64,000 nt of DNA, from NCBI RefSeq assembly GCF_003946165.1, contig NZ_RHOI01000005.1, forward strand, positions 1-64,000, read 5' to 3'. The stretch comes from Lacticaseibacillus baoqingensis (GTDB lineage Bacteria > Bacillota > Bacilli > Lactobacillales > Lactobacillaceae). The notes below the pieces were generated by a model. That model was not told the origin of the DNA. It was given only the letters and a program-made list of their open reading frames with translations, and ran no database searches. Both the position numbers and the translations under genes were made by a program. Below are positions 28,398 to 37,218 of the stretch, in pieces. Each line of letters opens with the position of its first letter. Position 1 is the stretch's first letter.

Positions 28398-29333
28398 TCA
28401 TTCTTCTGAATTGGACTGAATCAAACTATTGAGATTCTGTTCAAACGTCTTTGTCGCATCATAGCCCATGGACTTCGCCCGGAAGTTCATCGCCGCAACT
28501 TCAATGATCGATGCGAGGTTGCGCCCGACCTTCACTGGAATCGAGATCTTAGGCACCGCCACATCAAAGATCTGCTGGCTTTGCTCACCAGACCCTAGGC
28601 GATCAAACTGCTTATCTGGCGTCCATGCTTCTAAGTGCACGATCAAATCGATAGAGGTTTTTTCCCGAACGGCACCGACCCCAAAGAGGTTCATCACATC
28701 GACGATCCCTAAGCCGCGGATCTCCAACAGATGCGATAAGATCTGTGGCGCTTCACCAATGATCGTCTGTTCATCTTGTTGATAGACATCCACGCGATCA
28801 TCAGCGATCAAGCGATGTCCGCGCTGGATCAGCTCTAAGGCTGTTTCCGACTTGCCAACGCCAGAATCACCCGTGATCAACACCCCAAGGCCGTATATAT
28901 CCGTCAAGACCCCGTGCATGCTGCGCCGTTCTGCCAGGCGGCCATCCAGATAGTCAGTGATCAAACTGGATAATCGCGTCGTCGGCAGCTTGGAGCCTAA
29001 AACCGGAATATGCGCGGCAGCCGCAGCAGTCGTCATTTCAGGCAAAGGCGCCATTCCTCGCGAAACAACAAACGCTGGCGTGTCTTCTGCGCACATCCGC
29101 TTCAAGATCGTCAAACGTTCTTCTGAGGTCATATTCCCGGCAAACGCATTTTCCGTACGGCCAAAAAGCTGGATCCGTTCATGCGGATAGTAGTTAAAAT
29201 AACCAGTCAGCTCCAGTCCCGGACGTGAAATATCGCTCACGACGATTCGACGCTCTTCCAGATACTCTTCACCGCTTAGCACATTGAGGTGCGCGTCGGT
29301 CACCAGCTGCGCGACCGTTACACTATCTGCCAT
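28398..29333 (-). CDS. hprK: HPr kinase/phosphorylase
   Basis: Phosphorylates HPr on Ser46 (and reverses it) to drive CcpA carbon catabolite repression. From the ATG at 29333 (AGGTGG 5 nt upstream) the protein has 311 aa. The P-loop is GDSGVGKS at 155-162, His140 (RSMHGVL) and the HPr kinase signature ILSHLLEIRGLGIVDVMNLFG-type region follow, then a K3-type helix near the end. It connects glycolytic flux (fructose-1,6-bisphosphate also sensed by CggR) to gene regulation. Confidence 0.97.
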   Translation of the reverse strand: MADSVTVAQLVTDAHLNVLSGEEYLEERRIVVSDISRPGLELTGYFNYYPHERIQLFGRTENAFAGNMTSEERLTILKRMCAEDTPAFVVSRGMAPLPEMTTAAAAAHIPVLGSKLPTTRLSSLITDYLDGRLAERRSMHGVLTDIYGLGVLITGDSGVGKSETALELIQRGHRLIADDRVDVYQQDEQTIIGEAPQILSHLLEIRGLGIVDVMNLFGVGAVREKTSIDLIVHLEAWTPDKQFDRLGSGEQSQQIFDVAVPKISIPVKVGRNLASIIEVAAMNFRAKSMGYDATKTFEQNLNSLIQSNSEE

Positions 29334-29475
29334 CGTCTCCACCTGTCTTTCCCATAGTTAGTTCAATTTTACCATCCCTGGCGGCGACTTAACAGAGGCA
29401 ACCGGTTGCAAGCCGCTTTGCCTCCTCATTCCAATTACGGCGCTCACGGCAAGCCGCCGTGCTTTGCGCTTCATC

Positions 29476-29523
29476 AAAAAAACGGCTCAGCTTTACTCAC
29501 CATCCAGTGAGCTTGCTGAGTCG
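29476..29523 (-). terminator. Terminator after the LiaZ-like gene
   Basis: A compound stem (CTCAGC / GCTGAG enclosing CTCAC / GTGAG) followed on the minus strand by seven T. Confidence 0.8.
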
Positions 29524-29541
29524 CTTGTTTGAGCCAGTCGC

Positions 29542-29880
29542 TTAGTCGCTTGATTCGCCAAACCATAAGTTCACCAAACTGATCACCAAGGCTAACAGCA
29601 TCATACTGCCAAAGCCAGAAAACGCGATCCCACCGACGAACCAGGTCATCATCTCCAGCATAAACCCATTGATCACAAAGAGAAACAATCCAAAAGACAA
29701 GATCGTCAAAGGCAGTGACAGCAATTTGATGATCGGGCGGATCAACCCGTTAAGCACCCCTAGCACTAATGCACCGACCAGTGCCGTTGCCCAACCCGCA
29801 ACATACAGTTGGCTTGGGAAGAATTGGGCATATAACACAAAGACGATCGTGGTGAGTAAAACTTTACGGATAAACGTCAC
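29542..29880 (-). CDS. Phage-holin-family (DUF360/YvlD) membrane protein, LiaZ-like
   Basis: A 112-aa protein with about four membrane segments (VLLTTIVFVLYAQ, ALVGALVLGVLNGLI, LTILSFGLFLFVINGFML, MMLLALVISLVNLWF). The motif LNGLIRPIIKLLSLPLTI is typical of the YvlD family. The start is a GTG overlapping the previous stop as TAGTG, so translation is coupled. In Enterococcus the homologue LiaZ is the third gene of liaXYZ, controlled by the LiaFSR cell-envelope stress system. Here it is the third gene behind a LiaX-like gene. No LiaFSR genes are in the window. Confidence 0.85.
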   Translation of the reverse strand: MTFIRKVLLTTIVFVLYAQFFPSQLYVAGWATALVGALVLGVLNGLIRPIIKLLSLPLTILSFGLFLFVINGFMLEMMTWFVGGIAFSGFGSMMLLALVISLVNLWFGESSD

Positions 29881-30158
29881 TAAAAATCGCTCCAATCATC
29901 ATCATGGTGTGACCGTTGCGTCTCTTCATGGACGTTATGGGCCTCTTTACGCTGATGCAAACCCGTTTGCCAATCCGCATGCGTGCGCGTGTGCGCACGA
30001 TAGCCTTGGCGATGCTTACGCCGCAACAGCCACCAAATCAGCAACCCGATCACCACCGGCCAAAACAGCAGATGGATCAAGCCTAAGACTATCGCAATGA
30101 TCATCAACATCACAATGCCAATGATGATCAAAAAGATCGGGATCAATAAAAATGGCAT
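29880..30158 (-). CDS. Small membrane protein with His-rich tail (LiaY position)
   Basis: A 92-aa protein: two hydrophobic segments (about 3-25 and 28-45), then a basic RRKHRQGYR stretch and a polar, His-rich tail (HADWQ, HQRKEAHNVHEE, SHHDDDWSDF). I do not recognise the family by sequence. It takes the place that the PspC-domain protein LiaY/YvlC has in related operons, but the tail and the lack of an obvious PspC motif argue for a different protein. AAGGAG stands 7 nt before the ATG. It overlaps the GTG of the next gene. Confidence 0.7.
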   Translation of the reverse strand: MPFLLIPIFLIIIGIVMLMIIAIVLGLIHLLFWPVVIGLLIWWLLRRKHRQGYRAHTRTHADWQTGLHQRKEAHNVHEETQRSHHDDDWSDF

Positions 30159-30181
30159 AGTCGTTCTCCTTCACTTAATCC

Positions 30182-31645
30182 TTAGTCGTCAGCATCCTTG
30201 AGCTGGATGTTGCCGCTGGTTGTGGTGATCGTCACGACCCCTTCGCCAGTCCCTGGTCGATCTAGCGTCACATGCTTGCTTTTCGTCGGCGCAGCCAACC
30301 CGCTCATGCGGCTTTTAACGCTGCCAAAACGGGTCTTCACATCACCATTCAAGGCGATGCTTTGCGGTACCGCTAATTTAACATTGCCGTTAACCGAACT
30401 GGCAGTCAGCTTCTCAAAATCATGATCCAAGGTGATCCTCACCGTGCCATTCACGGTTTGCAAAGACTGCGTGTCCGGGGTGGTGTGGACTTTGATATCC
30501 CCATTGACGGTTTCTATCAGCAGCTCATGGATGTCGCCGCCGTTGACCTTAAAAGACCCATTCACGCCTTGAGTCTCTAGCATCGTCGCCTTGACACCGG
30601 CGAAGTTCATGTCGCCATTGGCGTTTTTGACATAGAAATCTTTGCCTTCGACCCCTTGCATTTGGACGCCGCCATTGAGCAGTCGGACCGTCACATGATC
30701 ATAGACCCGCTTGGGCAAGGAAACAACTAAATCAGCTTGGATCCGCCGATTCGGCACCTGAAAGACGAAATGATCATCATTCACATCGATCCGGCTGCGG
30801 TCGATGAAAGCATCCAGCGGGGTGTCGGCTGGCATCTTGCCAAATAATTTGATCGTGGCATCGACTTGAATATCATTTTGCTCCCAAGTACGCAACGTCA
30901 CATCCCCATTGGCAACCTTCAAATCCAAAACACTGGCTTGCGAGTTGAGATACGTGAAGGTGTGCGTCAACTTCTCCGTTGCCAAGCCTGGGACTTTGAC
31001 CGTGACATCTTTCCAATCAACATTATCCAAGACGTTGTTCATCGTCTTTTTCATCAAACTGGAAATCTGCCCAGTGGCGCTTTCCATTGTTTTGCCTAAA
31101 TCGTTCAGCGCATCTTTGGCTTGGTCTTGCCAATCGTCTGGTAACACTTTGTCGGTAAAACGCTGCTTAGTCAATTGCCGTTTTTGCCGGTTAAGGTCTG
31201 CCAGTTGCGTCTTCAAGTCGGTAATTTGCGCGGTCAATGCCTCGCGTTGTGCTTGTAATTTTTGATTTTCTTGCTTGAGCTCACCGCGTTCTTGGTATTT
31301 TGCTTCGGTCAGCGTGTCTAAATCTTCCATGGTGTCGAGCACAATGATCTGCTCGTCATTGGCTGTGATTTTGGCGGCGATGCTTTTATCTTGCGCCACT
31401 GCAGCATCTAAACTGCCTGCCACTTCAGCGATCTGAGTGTTCAATGCCGTCAAAGCCGCTTCATCATCGGCTTGCGATCGTGGCTGTGGTTGAGGCTGGT
31501 CACGATCAGCCTGTGATTGGTCAGGATGTGCTTGATCTTCTTGAGAGGTCTTTGCCTTCGCCAGGTTCTCTAAAAGGACCAAGGCCTCTTCGCTTGTAAT
31601 CACGCCTTGCTTAACCAAATCGAGAATCCGTTCACGTTCATTCAT
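30182..31645 (-). CDS. liaX: LiaX-like DUF4097 envelope-stress protein
   Basis: A 487-aa protein. Residues 1-30 (MNERERILDLVKQGVITSEEALVLLENLA) are the short LiaX N-terminal helical domain, about 32-62 a polar linker, about 65-175 a Gln/Leu/Lys-rich coiled coil, about 180-225 an amphipathic stretch, and about 225-487 a DUF4097 repeat of short beta strands with recurrent (V)NGD/VNG turns, forming a beta-helix. In Enterococcus faecalis LiaX senses daptomycin and antimicrobial peptides at the surface and controls the LiaFSR response. There is no signal peptide, as in that protein. A GGAGG site stands 7 nt before the ATG. The symbol is by likeness only. Confidence 0.8.
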   Translation of the reverse strand: MNERERILDLVKQGVITSEEALVLLENLAKAKTSQEDQAHPDQSQADRDQPQPQPRSQADDEAALTALNTQIAEVAGSLDAAVAQDKSIAAKITANDEQIIVLDTMEDLDTLTEAKYQERGELKQENQKLQAQREALTAQITDLKTQLADLNRQKRQLTKQRFTDKVLPDDWQDQAKDALNDLGKTMESATGQISSLMKKTMNNVLDNVDWKDVTVKVPGLATEKLTHTFTYLNSQASVLDLKVANGDVTLRTWEQNDIQVDATIKLFGKMPADTPLDAFIDRSRIDVNDDHFVFQVPNRRIQADLVVSLPKRVYDHVTVRLLNGGVQMQGVEGKDFYVKNANGDMNFAGVKATMLETQGVNGSFKVNGGDIHELLIETVNGDIKVHTTPDTQSLQTVNGTVRITLDHDFEKLTASSVNGNVKLAVPQSIALNGDVKTRFGSVKSRMSGLAAPTKSKHVTLDRPGTGEGVVTITTTSGNIQLKDADD

Positions 31646-31778
31646 GAGATTACCTCCACCTAATTGGCTTGCTTGTGTAAGTCTAGTATGACTGCTTCCC
31701 GATTTGATTGCATAGGTCCTAAGGTTGATTTTGCTCTAGGCACATCGGACAGACGACTGATACCCCATTGGCCAAGCG

Positions 31779-31829
31779 CAAAAACAAACGACTCTAGCTG
31801 ACAATTAGTGGCTTGTCAGCCAGAGTCGC
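31779..31829 (-). terminator. Terminator after pstS1 and the 35-aa gene
   Basis: A long imperfect stem (CGACTCT-A-GCTGACAA / TTGTCAGC-C-AGAGTCG) with a T-rich tail (TTTGTTTTT) on the minus strand. Confidence 0.85.
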
Positions 31830-31833
31830 AAGC

Positions 31834-31941
31834 TTAGCGGTGATGTTTGCGGGCGATCAATTGCTGGGCTTTGCCTAGCATCGCCCAATAAGTGATGGCT
31901 GCAGCGATGATCGCCGCGCCGATCCAGATAAGGACAGTCAT
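31834..31941 (-). CDS. 35-aa small membrane protein downstream of pstS1
   Basis: Too short for usual gene finding, but well supported: AGGAGG 7 nt before an ATG, stop at 31834, and a terminator directly behind. The product has one hydrophobic helix (VLIWIGAAIIAAAITYWAML, residues 3-22) and a basic C-terminal end (KAQQLIARKHHR), so a single-pass membrane peptide with its tail in the cytoplasm is likely. It starts 17 nt after the pstS1 stop, so it should be made from the same phosphate-responsive transcript. I do not recognise a family. A link to phosphate limitation is an inference from position. Confidence 0.7.
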   Translation of the reverse strand: MTVLIWIGAAIIAAAITYWAMLGKAQQLIARKHHR

Positions 31942-31958
31942 GTCCTCACCTCCTCAGA

Positions 31959-32861
31959 TCACTTCTTTGTCACTTGATTGTCTGCGGATTTTTGCACTTG
32001 CATATCGTGGATGGAGATATAACCTAATTTCGTCACTAACGATTTTTGCACCGCCGAAGAATTGATATACTTCAGGAATGAAGCCGTTGCTTGATCAGGT
32101 TTGCCTTTGGTATACATATGCTCATACGACCAGATTTTCCAAGCATTTGTCGCCACGTTCTTAGCCGTTGGTGCGACCCCATCAATATGCAATGCTTGCA
32201 CATCAGACTTCACATAAGAAAATGCGAGGTAGCTGATCGCCCCTGGGGTTTGCGCCACAATTTTTTGAACGGTACCATTAGAATCTTGTTCTTGCGAGGT
32301 CAAAGCAGTTTGTCCGTCAAGCACTGCTGCTTCAAACGTTGCCCGCGTGCCTGAACCTTGCGCGCGGTTGACCACGGTGATGGCTTCATCCTTACCGCCT
32401 ACTTGCTTCCAGTTTTTCACCTTGCCGGTAAAGATATCACGGAGTTGACTCATCTTGAGATCCTTGATGCCGACGTCTTTGTTGGTCACTGGGGCCATGC
32501 CAACCACCGCGACTTGGTGGTCGACCAGCTTGCTGGCATCCACGCCTTTGCCTTGTTCGGCAAAAATGTCAGAGTTGCCGATGGTCACCGCGCCTTGGAC
32601 CACTTGACTCAAGCCAGTGCCGCTGCCGCCGCCTTGCACGGTCAGCTTCACTTCTGGATGATCATTTTGATAAGCGCTGGCGGCTTGTTCTACCAATGGT
32701 TGCAAGGCAGTAGAGCCCACAGCAACGATTTTTGCCGACTGGCTGCTTGATTTTGCAGCCGCATCAGTCGACTTAGTGGCAGATTGCCCACCGCACCCGG
32801 CAAGCAGCGTCACCGCTGCGGTGGTTGCTAATGCGAGTGTCAGCCATACTGTTTTTTTCAT
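31959..32861 (-). CDS. pstS: Phosphate ABC transporter substrate-binding lipoprotein PstS (copy 1)
   Basis: A 300-aa lipoprotein: MKKTVWLTLALATTAAVTLLAGC is cleaved and lipidated at the Cys. The mature part has the phosphate-binding segments GSTALQPLVEQAA, GGGSGTGLSQV, IGNSDI and RAQGSGTRATFE. The ATG at 32861 follows AAGGGGA; the frame extends further back without support. It has its own promoter region with TTTACA-type repeats and is separated from pstSCABB-phoU by the terminator after phoU. It is clearly paralogous to the second PstS at 37.2 kb. Confidence 0.95.
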   Translation of the reverse strand: MKKTVWLTLALATTAAVTLLAGCGGQSATKSTDAAAKSSSQSAKIVAVGSTALQPLVEQAASAYQNDHPEVKLTVQGGGSGTGLSQVVQGAVTIGNSDIFAEQGKGVDASKLVDHQVAVVGMAPVTNKDVGIKDLKMSQLRDIFTGKVKNWKQVGGKDEAITVVNRAQGSGTRATFEAAVLDGQTALTSQEQDSNGTVQKIVAQTPGAISYLAFSYVKSDVQALHIDGVAPTAKNVATNAWKIWSYEHMYTKGKPDQATASFLKYINSSAVQKSLVTKLGYISIHDMQVQKSADNQVTKK

Positions 32862-32916
32862 GTTAATCTCCCCTTGTCCTGTCATCCTTGGTACACTTCA
32901 TAGCTTAATCGTTTTG

Positions 32917-32987
32917 CGTAAAAATATCGGACGTTTTTGTGTAAAGATACGGTCATCGTTCGGTATATATTGCAAATAAGTTGTAAA
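32917..32987 (-). promoter_or_regulatory. Candidate PhoP-binding repeats before pstS1
   Basis: On the minus strand TTTACA (32982-32987) and TTTGCA (32971-32976) start 11 bp apart, and TTTACA (32940-32945) and TTTACG (32917-32922) start 23 bp apart. PhoP in Bacillus binds TTAACA-like direct repeats at 11-bp spacing. Confidence 0.55.
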
Positions 32988-32998
32988 GCCAGCCAGGC

Positions 32999-33049
32999 AA
33001 AAACAGTGCCCCCTCACGACTTATTTAGAGTCGTCAGGAGGCACTGTTT
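32999..33049 (-). terminator. Terminator after phoU
   Basis: A long, nearly perfect hairpin (AACAGTGCC... / ...GGCACTGTT enclosing ACGACT / AGTCGT) with a T-run on the minus strand. It separates the pst operon from pstS1. Confidence 0.9.
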
Positions 33050-33073
33050 AAATTTGCAATTAGGGACAGCTAT

Positions 33074-33751
33074 TTAAAAACCATCTTCGCTCGCATTGGA
33101 ATTTAATTCCAATAATTTTCCTGTCCGCAAATACAAGATCCACTCACAAATATTCGTCACATAATCTCCGATCCGCTCGAGGTATGACGAAACCAGCATA
33201 TAATCCATTGCCCCAACGATCGTTTCTGAATCCTCTCGCATCCGTTGGATACAATCAGCATAGATCCGCTTGGAAAAATCATTGATCCCGTGATCTTCTG
33301 TCGCAATTTCACGGGCGCGCTGCACATCTTCTTTCACATACGCATCCAAGACTTCGGCAACCATTTCTTTGACGGCTGCCGCCATAGCCGCGATCTCTTT
33401 TTCGATTTCCGGGACTCGAGTCTCGCCTTTGACCCGGATCGTTGACTTAGCGATCGATACCGCGTGATCGCCCATCCGCTCCAAATCTGAAGAAGCCTTC
33501 ATCACCGTGACGATCATCCGCAGATCAGTCGTGACTGGCTGTTGCAAGGCGATCATCTCGAAGCTGCGCTTTTCTAAGTCGACTTCGCGTTTATTGATAT
33601 GCTTGTCTTCTGCGATCACATTACGCGCCATGGCTTTGTCATGGTTGATGAACGCACTGACAGATTTGAAAATGGCCTCATTGACCATCATCCCCATCTC
33701 TGAAAAGCGGACGTGCAGGTCATTGAGCTCGTCTTCGAATAACCGCCGCAT
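33074..33751 (-). CDS. phoU: Phosphate signalling complex protein PhoU
   Basis: A 225-aa all-helical protein made of two PhoU repeats, with the metal-binding pattern E/D-x-x-x-D in each half (VIAEDKHINKREVDLE; EIATEDHGINDFSKRI) and the DLERMGDHAVSIAK and YLERIGDYVTNICEW segments. It links the Pst transporter to the PhoR kinase and limits phosphate uptake. It is the last gene of pstS-C-A-B-B-phoU. Confidence 0.97.
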   Translation of the reverse strand: MRRLFEDELNDLHVRFSEMGMMVNEAIFKSVSAFINHDKAMARNVIAEDKHINKREVDLEKRSFEMIALQQPVTTDLRMIVTVMKASSDLERMGDHAVSIAKSTIRVKGETRVPEIEKEIAAMAAAVKEMVAEVLDAYVKEDVQRAREIATEDHGINDFSKRIYADCIQRMREDSETIVGAMDYMLVSSYLERIGDYVTNICEWILYLRTGKLLELNSNASEDGF

Positions 33752-33792
33752 GATAATTCCTCCTTTGGCGCACCAGGCGCATCGTCAGCCGG

Positions 33793-34554
33793 CTAGCCAA
33801 AACGGCCGCTAATGTAATCTGACGTTTCTTGCTCTTTGGGATCCAAAAAGATCGTTTTGGTCTCAGCAAACTCGATCAAGCGTCCTTGTAAGAAAAAAGC
33901 CGTTTTATCGGAGATCCGCGAAGCCTGATGCATGTTGTGTGTTACTAATATTATGGTGTATTGGCCGCGCAATTCCAACAACATATTTTCGATTTGGGTA
34001 CTTGAAATCGGATCCAACGCACTGGTCGGCTCATCCATCAAGATCACTTCTGGCTGCACCGCCAGTACCCGGCCGATCACCACGCGCTGTTGTTGACCGC
34101 CAGACAATGATAAGGCGGATTCGTGCAGCTTATCTTTGACTTCATCCCAAATTGCCGCTTGTTTCAAGCTAGTTTCAACCGCTTCATCTAATACTGCGCG
34201 ATCTTTGACCCCTGCTAGCCGCAACCCGTAGACCACGTTGTCATAGATCGAAAAAGGAAATGGGTTCGGTTGTTGAAAGACCATGCCAACTTGCTTGCGC
34301 AGCTGCACCACGTCTTGCGAAGACGCATAGATATCTTGACCGCGCAACCGAATATCGCCGGTGATCTTCACCCCTGGGATCAGATCATTCATCCGGTTCA
34401 AGGTGCGCAAATAAGTGGACTTCCCACAACCAGATGGGCCGATCAGCGCGGTGATCTCGTTTTTATTGAAGTCTAGGTCGATCCCTTTGAGCGCTTCAAA
34501 ATCACCATAATATAAGTGCACGTCATTGCTGGTGATCACTTTTTCTTTTGCCAT
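33793..34554 (-). CDS. pstB: Phosphate ABC transporter ATP-binding protein PstB (second copy in operon)
   Basis: A 253-aa ABC ATPase. Walker A is GPSGCGKST at about 38-46, the signature is LSGGQQQRV, Walker [12 protein letters not shown] and the His switch VTHNM. FNRMND-type and FQQPNPFP segments are typical of PstB. It follows the first pstB by 17 nt. Tandem pstB genes are usual in Firmicutes; one subunit of each or a heterodimer could power PstCA. Confidence 0.97.
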   Translation of the reverse strand: MAKEKVITSNDVHLYYGDFEALKGIDLDFNKNEITALIGPSGCGKSTYLRTLNRMNDLIPGVKITGDIRLRGQDIYASSQDVVQLRKQVGMVFQQPNPFPFSIYDNVVYGLRLAGVKDRAVLDEAVETSLKQAAIWDEVKDKLHESALSLSGGQQQRVVIGRVLAVQPEVILMDEPTSALDPISSTQIENMLLELRGQYTIILVTHNMHQASRISDKTAFFLQGRLIEFAETKTIFLDPKEQETSDYISGRFG

Positions 34555-34571
34555 AAATTACCCCTTAGCCA

Positions 34572-35381
34572 CTAGCCGAAATGGCCCGAAACATAGTCGT
34601 CTGTTGCCTTGATCTTCGGGCGTGTAAAGATTTTGCGCGTCTCATCAAATTCAATCGCCTGACCTGAGTAAAAAAACGCCGTATAATCGCTGATTCTCGC
34701 CGCTTGTTGCATGTTGTGGGTCACAATGATGATCGTGAAATGCTCTTTTAATGCCATCAGCGTGTCTTCAACGGTAGACGTTGAAATCGGGTCCAGCGCT
34801 GACGCCGGCTCATCCATCAATAACACGTCAGGCTTCATGGCGATCGCGCGGGCAATACATAACCGTTGCTGCTGGCCGCCAGACAACGATAACCCGCTTT
34901 GATACAAGTTGTCTTTGACTTGATCCCATAAAGCGGCTTGTTTCAGACTGGTTTCCACCAGTTCATCTAACACTTCCTTGCGTTTTTCGCCAAACCGCCG
35001 CGGTGCGAAGGTAATGTTGTCATAAATCGACTTGGCAAACGGATTTGGCCGCTGAAACACCATGCCAATGTGCTTGCGCATTTCGTAGACATCAACGGCT
35101 TGGCTGTTGATGTCTACGCCGCGATACATGATCTCGCCAGTCACTCGACTGCCTTCAATGTTGTCATTCATCCGGTTCAATGAGCGCAAAAATGTCGACT
35201 TGCCTGACCCAGAAGCCCCGATCAAAGCCGTGATCTTATAGCGCTCAAATGGCAGCGAAACGCCATGGACCGCTTCATTATCCCCGTAAAAGACGCGCAG
35301 GTCTTTGGTCGTGACGGCTAATTCATGCGTCTGCGGATCAAGCGTTTTGATATAGGTATCATCGAGTGAATAATTTTGCAT
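34572..35381 (-). CDS. pstB: Phosphate ABC transporter ATP-binding protein PstB (first copy in operon)
   Basis: A 269-aa ABC ATPase with an N-terminal extension of about 20 residues (MQNYSLDDTYIKTLDPQTHE) compared with the next copy. Walker A GASGSGKST, signature LSGGQQQRL, Walker B VLLMDEPASAL, and the PstB hallmark MVFQRPNPFAKSIYDN. It follows pstA by about 23 nt, and AAAAGGAG precedes the ATG. Confidence 0.97.
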   Translation of the reverse strand: MQNYSLDDTYIKTLDPQTHELAVTTKDLRVFYGDNEAVHGVSLPFERYKITALIGASGSGKSTFLRSLNRMNDNIEGSRVTGEIMYRGVDINSQAVDVYEMRKHIGMVFQRPNPFAKSIYDNITFAPRRFGEKRKEVLDELVETSLKQAALWDQVKDNLYQSGLSLSGGQQQRLCIARAIAMKPDVLLMDEPASALDPISTSTVEDTLMALKEHFTIIIVTHNMQQAARISDYTAFFYSGQAIEFDETRKIFTRPKIKATDDYVSGHFG

Positions 35382-35404
35382 GATTGCTCCTTTTGCAATG
35401 GTGT

Positions 35405-36289
35405 TTAGCCTGCAGTCATCCGCTTATATAACCGGTTGCCGCCCCAACGCGCCAAAAGATTAAAGGCGAGCACGGCCAAGATCAAAACGGCAGATGCCCC
35501 GGCAGAAACGGCAGCCGCATCGGGCTGGATCCCTTCAGAATTGATCTTCCAGATATGGACGGCTAACGTTTCTGCCGGCCGAAAGGGATTCAAAGGACTG
35601 GCGATGTGCAGCGGATTCCAATCAGCAAAATTCAGTGCGGGAGCGCTTTGCCCTGCTGTATAGATCAACGCCGCCGCTTCACCAAAGACTCGCCCGGCAC
35701 CTAAGATCATCCCGGTCAAGATCCCTGGCAATGCTTCTGGGATCACGACATGCACAACGGTTTCCCAGCGGGATAACCCCAATGCCAAACCCGCTTCGCG
35801 TTGCGTAAACCCAACTTGGCGCAAGGAGTCTTCAACATTGCGCGTCAACAATGGCAAGTTAAACATCGTTAACGCCAACGCGCCTGAAAGAATCGAAAAA
35901 CCAAATTTGAATTGTAGCACGAATACCAAAAAACCGAATAACCCAACGACCACAGAAGGCAAAGAGCTCAAGATCTCGATCGCAGTCCGCACCACATCGG
36001 TGAGCCAATTTTTCTTCGCATATTCAGCTAAATAGATCCCTGCACCTAATGCCAGCGGCACTGAGATCACCATCGACAACAGCAACAGATAAAACGAATT
36101 GAACAGCTGAATGCCGATGCCGCCGCCAGCTTCAAAAGACTTGGCCGGACTGGTCAAGAAATGCCAAGAGACATGCGGCAGCCCTTGAACCAAAATATAA
36201 CCCAACAATCCGGCTAAGAGTAAGACGATAATGCCTGCGATCAAGTACAACACGCCTGTCATCATTTTATCAATGGCTTTTGCAGACAT
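35405..36289 (-). CDS. pstA: Phosphate ABC transporter permease PstA
   Basis: A 294-aa permease with about six membrane segments. The inner-membrane component loop is EAGLALGLSRWETVVHVVIPEALPGILTG, which contacts PstB. The ATG overlaps the pstC stop as TAATG, so translation is coupled. Confidence 0.97.
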   Translation of the reverse strand: MSAKAIDKMMTGVLYLIAGIIVLLLAGLLGYILVQGLPHVSWHFLTSPAKSFEAGGGIGIQLFNSFYLLLLSMVISVPLALGAGIYLAEYAKKNWLTDVVRTAIEILSSLPSVVVGLFGFLVFVLQFKFGFSILSGALALTMFNLPLLTRNVEDSLRQVGFTQREAGLALGLSRWETVVHVVIPEALPGILTGMILGAGRVFGEAAALIYTAGQSAPALNFADWNPLHIASPLNPFRPAETLAVHIWKINSEGIQPDAAAVSAGASAVLILAVLAFNLLARWGGNRLYKRMTAG

Positions 36290-37209
36290 TATTTCATCTC
36301 CCCTTTCTTCCCGATCCAGCGGATCAACAGATTAAACGCCAAAGACATCAGTAACAGCAGCAGCGCTAGCGACCATAAGGCGTTATTTTCCAGCGAACCC
36401 ATCACCGTATTCCCGATCCCCGACGTCAACACCGAAGTCAAAGTCGACGCTGGACTGATCAGATCTTTCGGCAGCAATGCGGCATTGCCGATCACCATTT
36501 GGACCGCTAAGGCTTCCCCAAAAGCTCGGGCCATCCCAAAAACGATCCCGGTTAAAATCCCAGGCATCGCCGCGCGCAAAACGACGCGCGAAATCGTCTG
36601 CCATCGGGTGCCGCCAAGTGCCAAACTGGCTTCGCGATAATGCCGCGGCACTGCTTTGAGGGCATCTACAGTCATCGACGTGACCGTAGGCAAGATCATG
36701 ACGAATAACACAAACGTCCCGGCTAAGATCCCAAATCCGGTACCGCCAAAAACCGTTCGGATCACCGGTACGATCACAGATAAGCCGATGAACCCATAAA
36801 CCACACTGGGAATGCCCACCAATAACTCAATGACCGGCTGGAGGATCTTCTTGCCTAAGTTTGGGGAGATCTCTGTCATAAAAATCGCCGCGCCGACAGC
36901 AAATGGCGTTGCCACCACCGCTGATAAGAACGTGACCCCAAAACTGCCGACGATCATCGGCAACGCCCCTACTTGCGGGATCCCATGGGCATCTTTGACT
37001 GCCGGGGCCCAAGTACTCTTGGTCAAGAAAGTGAAGAGGTTGATCTTATTCGTAAAAAAAGTCGCCAAGCCGCGCGAAGCAACGAAGAAAAAGATCGCCA
37101 AAACGACCACCACGATCAAACTGATACAGGCCAAACTGATCAAATGACCGCGACGCTCTAATTTAGCTGAATGGGAACGGTGCAGCATTGCTTCTTTAAT
37201 GGGATCCAT
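36289..37209 (-). CDS. pstC: Phosphate ABC transporter permease PstC
   Basis: A 306-aa permease with six predicted membrane segments. The EAA-type loop is EASLALGGTRWQTISRVVLRAAMPGILTG, and GIPSVVYGFIGL is typical of PstC. AGGAGG stands 5 nt before the ATG. It starts 9 bp after the pstS2 stop. Confidence 0.97.
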   Translation of the reverse strand: MDPIKEAMLHRSHSAKLERRGHLISLACISLIVVVVLAIFFFVASRGLATFFTNKINLFTFLTKSTWAPAVKDAHGIPQVGALPMIVGSFGVTFLSAVVATPFAVGAAIFMTEISPNLGKKILQPVIELLVGIPSVVYGFIGLSVIVPVIRTVFGGTGFGILAGTFVLFVMILPTVTSMTVDALKAVPRHYREASLALGGTRWQTISRVVLRAAMPGILTGIVFGMARAFGEALAVQMVIGNAALLPKDLISPASTLTSVLTSGIGNTVMGSLENNALWSLALLLLLMSLAFNLLIRWIGKKGEMK

Positions 37210-37218
37210 GAGCGCCTC

